DNA of 6,014 nucleotides from Fidelibacterota bacterium TCS52. GTDB taxonomy: Bacteria > Fidelibacterota > Fidelibacteria > Fidelibacterales > Fidelibacteraceae. Below the pieces are notes generated by a model that was not told the origin of the DNA, did no database searches, and saw only the letters and a list, made by a program, of their open reading frames with translations. A program made the position numbers and the translations under genes. Within the stretch, counting starts at the first letter, position 1, and every line of letters begins with the position of its first letter. This document shows, piece after piece, positions 4,674 to 6,014 of this stretch. Where the stretch lies: assembly GCA_001577215.1 (NCBI GenBank), contig LSCC01000089.1, positions 1-6,014 on the forward strand. The letters are read 5' to 3'.

Positions 4674-6014
4674 ATGAAAAAAATATTAACATTTTTAACT
4701 ATTATTCTTTTTGTTACTGTTGCTTTTTCAGCAACTAGCGAAATTGAAAAAATTCAAAAAGCGATTGAAGAAAAAGGTGCAAATTGGGAAGCTGGTGAAA
4801 ACTGGGTAACTCGTTTATCAAAAGAAGAACAGAAAAAATTATGTAATTATAAAAGAGAAACACAAAAATTACAAAAAGGCAATATATTACAATTGGAAAT
4901 GGTGGAAGATCTACCAAGTGAATTTGATTGGCGAGATAAAAATGGAACAGATTGGGTAACTATTGTAAAAAATCAATCTCCTGCCGGGTCTTGCTGGTCA
5001 TTTTCTACAACTGGTCAACTCGAAGCATGGTGGAAAATAAAGAATTCCATGCCAGATTCTGCCATAGATCTGTCAGAACAATTTTTAATCTCTTGCAATC
5101 CTAATGCCGATGCTAATAGTGGATATTATGTTGGTGCCACATTGGATTTTATAATAAGTTATGGAGGGATTGCACATGAAGCTTGTTTCCCTTATGAAGG
5201 AACAGATATAGATAGCAGTGAGTGCTGTTCCGATTGGAAAACTAATGCTATAACGATTCCCGATTGGGGATATATTACTTCAAATATTGCTGATGTGAAT
5301 ACAATAAAAAATGCAGTTTATCGTCATCCGTTATCAGCATCATATACTGTTTATGATGATTTTTATTCATATTCCGGTGGAGTATATGAGCAAACTTCAG
5401 ATGTAGAAGAGGGTGGACACGCCGTTTTAATTGTTGGCTGGATTGATTCATTGGAATGCTGGATAGTTAAAAATAGTTGGGGAGATTCTTGGGGAGAAGA
5501 TGGTTATTTTAAAATCAAATGGGGAGAGTGTGACTTTGGTGAATACAGTGAATTTGTTTATAATAATTCAATTTCAGAAAATGCGTTCACGATTTCTGAA
5601 AATACAATAAATGTCTCATTAGTTTCAGGTGATTCAACAACTCAAACTATTACATATTCAAATAGTAACAGTTCAACAGAATTGGAATACTCTTCAACAA
5701 TTGAATACAATTCAAATTTGTTTTATGAATCTGATACAAAACATTTTCATGCAGATACATATAATTCATATAGTGGAAAAAGTTGGTGGTGTGGCGATAC
5801 AAGTATAAATGGATATGATAATCATTGGTTGGACTATCTTGAAACACCAATAATAGATCTATCAAGCACAACTTCACCAAAATTATCATTTAAAAGTTAT
5901 TGGGCAGTTGAAGGCGCCGGTGGTGAACCATCTCCTTATGATGGATGGGATGGATGTAATGTTTGGATTTCTACAGATAGTGGAGAAAATTTCAGTGTAA
6001 TTGAACCAACTTCC
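4674..6014 (+). CDS. Secreted papain-family (C1A) cysteine protease with C-terminal beta-sandwich domains, 3' partial
   Basis: The frame runs from an ATG with a strong Shine-Dalgarno (AAGGA, 6 nt upstream) to the window edge without a stop: 447 visible codons. Residues 1-20 are a signal peptide (Lys-Lys, hydrophobic core, cleavage near AFSA), so the protein is exported. A short propeptide-like region (21-80) includes ANWEAGENW and a helical EEQKKLC stretch. The C1A catalytic domain spans about 81-297: oxyanion-hole Q101, nucleophile C107 in GSCWSFS, DLSEQ (132-136), H249 in GGHAVLIVGW, and N267 in VKNSWG followed by GEDGYFKI. All four catalytic positions are intact. Residues about 303-342 resemble an abnormal-repeat, HYDIN/BACON-like beta-sandwich, and about 345-447 a MAM / immune-inhibitor-A-like jellyroll (WWCGD, LETPIIDLS, LSFKSYW, VWISTDSGENF). 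Both are known as add-on domains of large secreted FCB proteins. The product likely degrades extracellular protein for nutrition. A type IX secretion sorting domain may follow beyond the window, but none is visible. Confidence 0.96.
   Translation, partial: MKKILTFLTIILFVTVAFSATSEIEKIQKAIEEKGANWEAGENWVTRLSKEEQKKLCNYKRETQKLQKGNILQLEMVEDLPSEFDWRDKNGTDWVTIVKNQSPAGSCWSFSTTGQLEAWWKIKNSMPDSAIDLSEQFLISCNPNADANSGYYVGATLDFIISYGGIAHEACFPYEGTDIDSSECCSDWKTNAITIPDWGYITSNIADVNTIKNAVYRHPLSASYTVYDDFYSYSGGVYEQTSDVEEGGHAVLIVGWIDSLECWIVKNSWGDSWGEDGYFKIKWGECDFGEYSEFVYNNSISENAFTISENTINVSLVSGDSTTQTITYSNSNSSTELEYSSTIEYNSNLFYESDTKHFHADTYNSYSGKSWWCGDTSINGYDNHWLDYLETPIIDLSSTTSPKLSFKSYWAVEGAGGEPSPYDGWDGCNVWISTDSGENFSVIEPTS

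Noticed and set aside
4735..5889. Minus-strand frames of 60 and 79 codons opposite the protease
   Set aside because: Both lie inside the intact protease reading frame and show only low-complexity hydrophobic sequence.
1..6014. CRISPR array, tRNA/rRNA, insertion sequence, toxin-antitoxin or defence genes
   Set aside because: I saw no regularly spaced repeats, RNA gene motifs, transposase or nuclease domains, or terminal inverted repeats anywhere in the window; coding regions account for almost all of it.

Overview
The window is AT-rich (roughly 30% G+C by eye) and comes from a bacterium with an outer membrane. Three things point that way: a beta-barrel-like protein, an LptF/LptG lipopolysaccharide-export permease, and a secreted papain-like protease whose C-terminal half has beta-sandwich domains of the kind common in the FCB group (Bacteroidota, Cloacimonadota, Marinimicrobia and relatives). 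My best guess is an uncultured FCB lineage such as Cloacimonadota. This is inferred from protein style, with no marker gene in view.

Layout. (1) Positions 1-1147, plus strand: the 3' 381 codons of an unrecognised, aromatic-rich protein, probably an outer-membrane beta-barrel, whose start lies before the window. (2) Positions 1210-4428, minus strand: a tight three-gene operon, transcribed from right to left. It encodes an LptF/LptG permease (3028-4428), a gamma-carbonic-anhydrase-like hexapeptide-repeat protein (2519-3031, overlapping the first gene by 4 bp as ATGA) and thymidine phosphorylase DeoA (1210-2514, 4 nt after the previous stop). It converges on the barrel gene across a 62-bp gap with no clear terminator. 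(3) Positions 4429-4673: a 245-bp divergent intergenic region with a sigma70-like promoter for the rightward gene, a short inverted repeat over its -10 box, and a degenerate CGCAAAG-type repeat that also appears in the 62-bp gap. (4) Position 4674 to the window end, plus strand: the first 447 codons of a secreted C1A (papain-family) cysteine protease with extra C-terminal beta-sandwich domains, cut off by the window edge.

How the genes relate. The operon joins three housekeeping functions (lipopolysaccharide export, a putative metal-dependent hexapeptide enzyme, pyrimidine deoxynucleoside salvage) that do not form an obvious pathway. Tight coupling suggests co-expression rather than shared chemistry. 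The protease and the barrel are separate cell-envelope or secreted functions. I see no mobile element, CRISPR array, RNA gene, toxin-antitoxin or defence system. The region looks like ordinary core genome with a few details worth checking.
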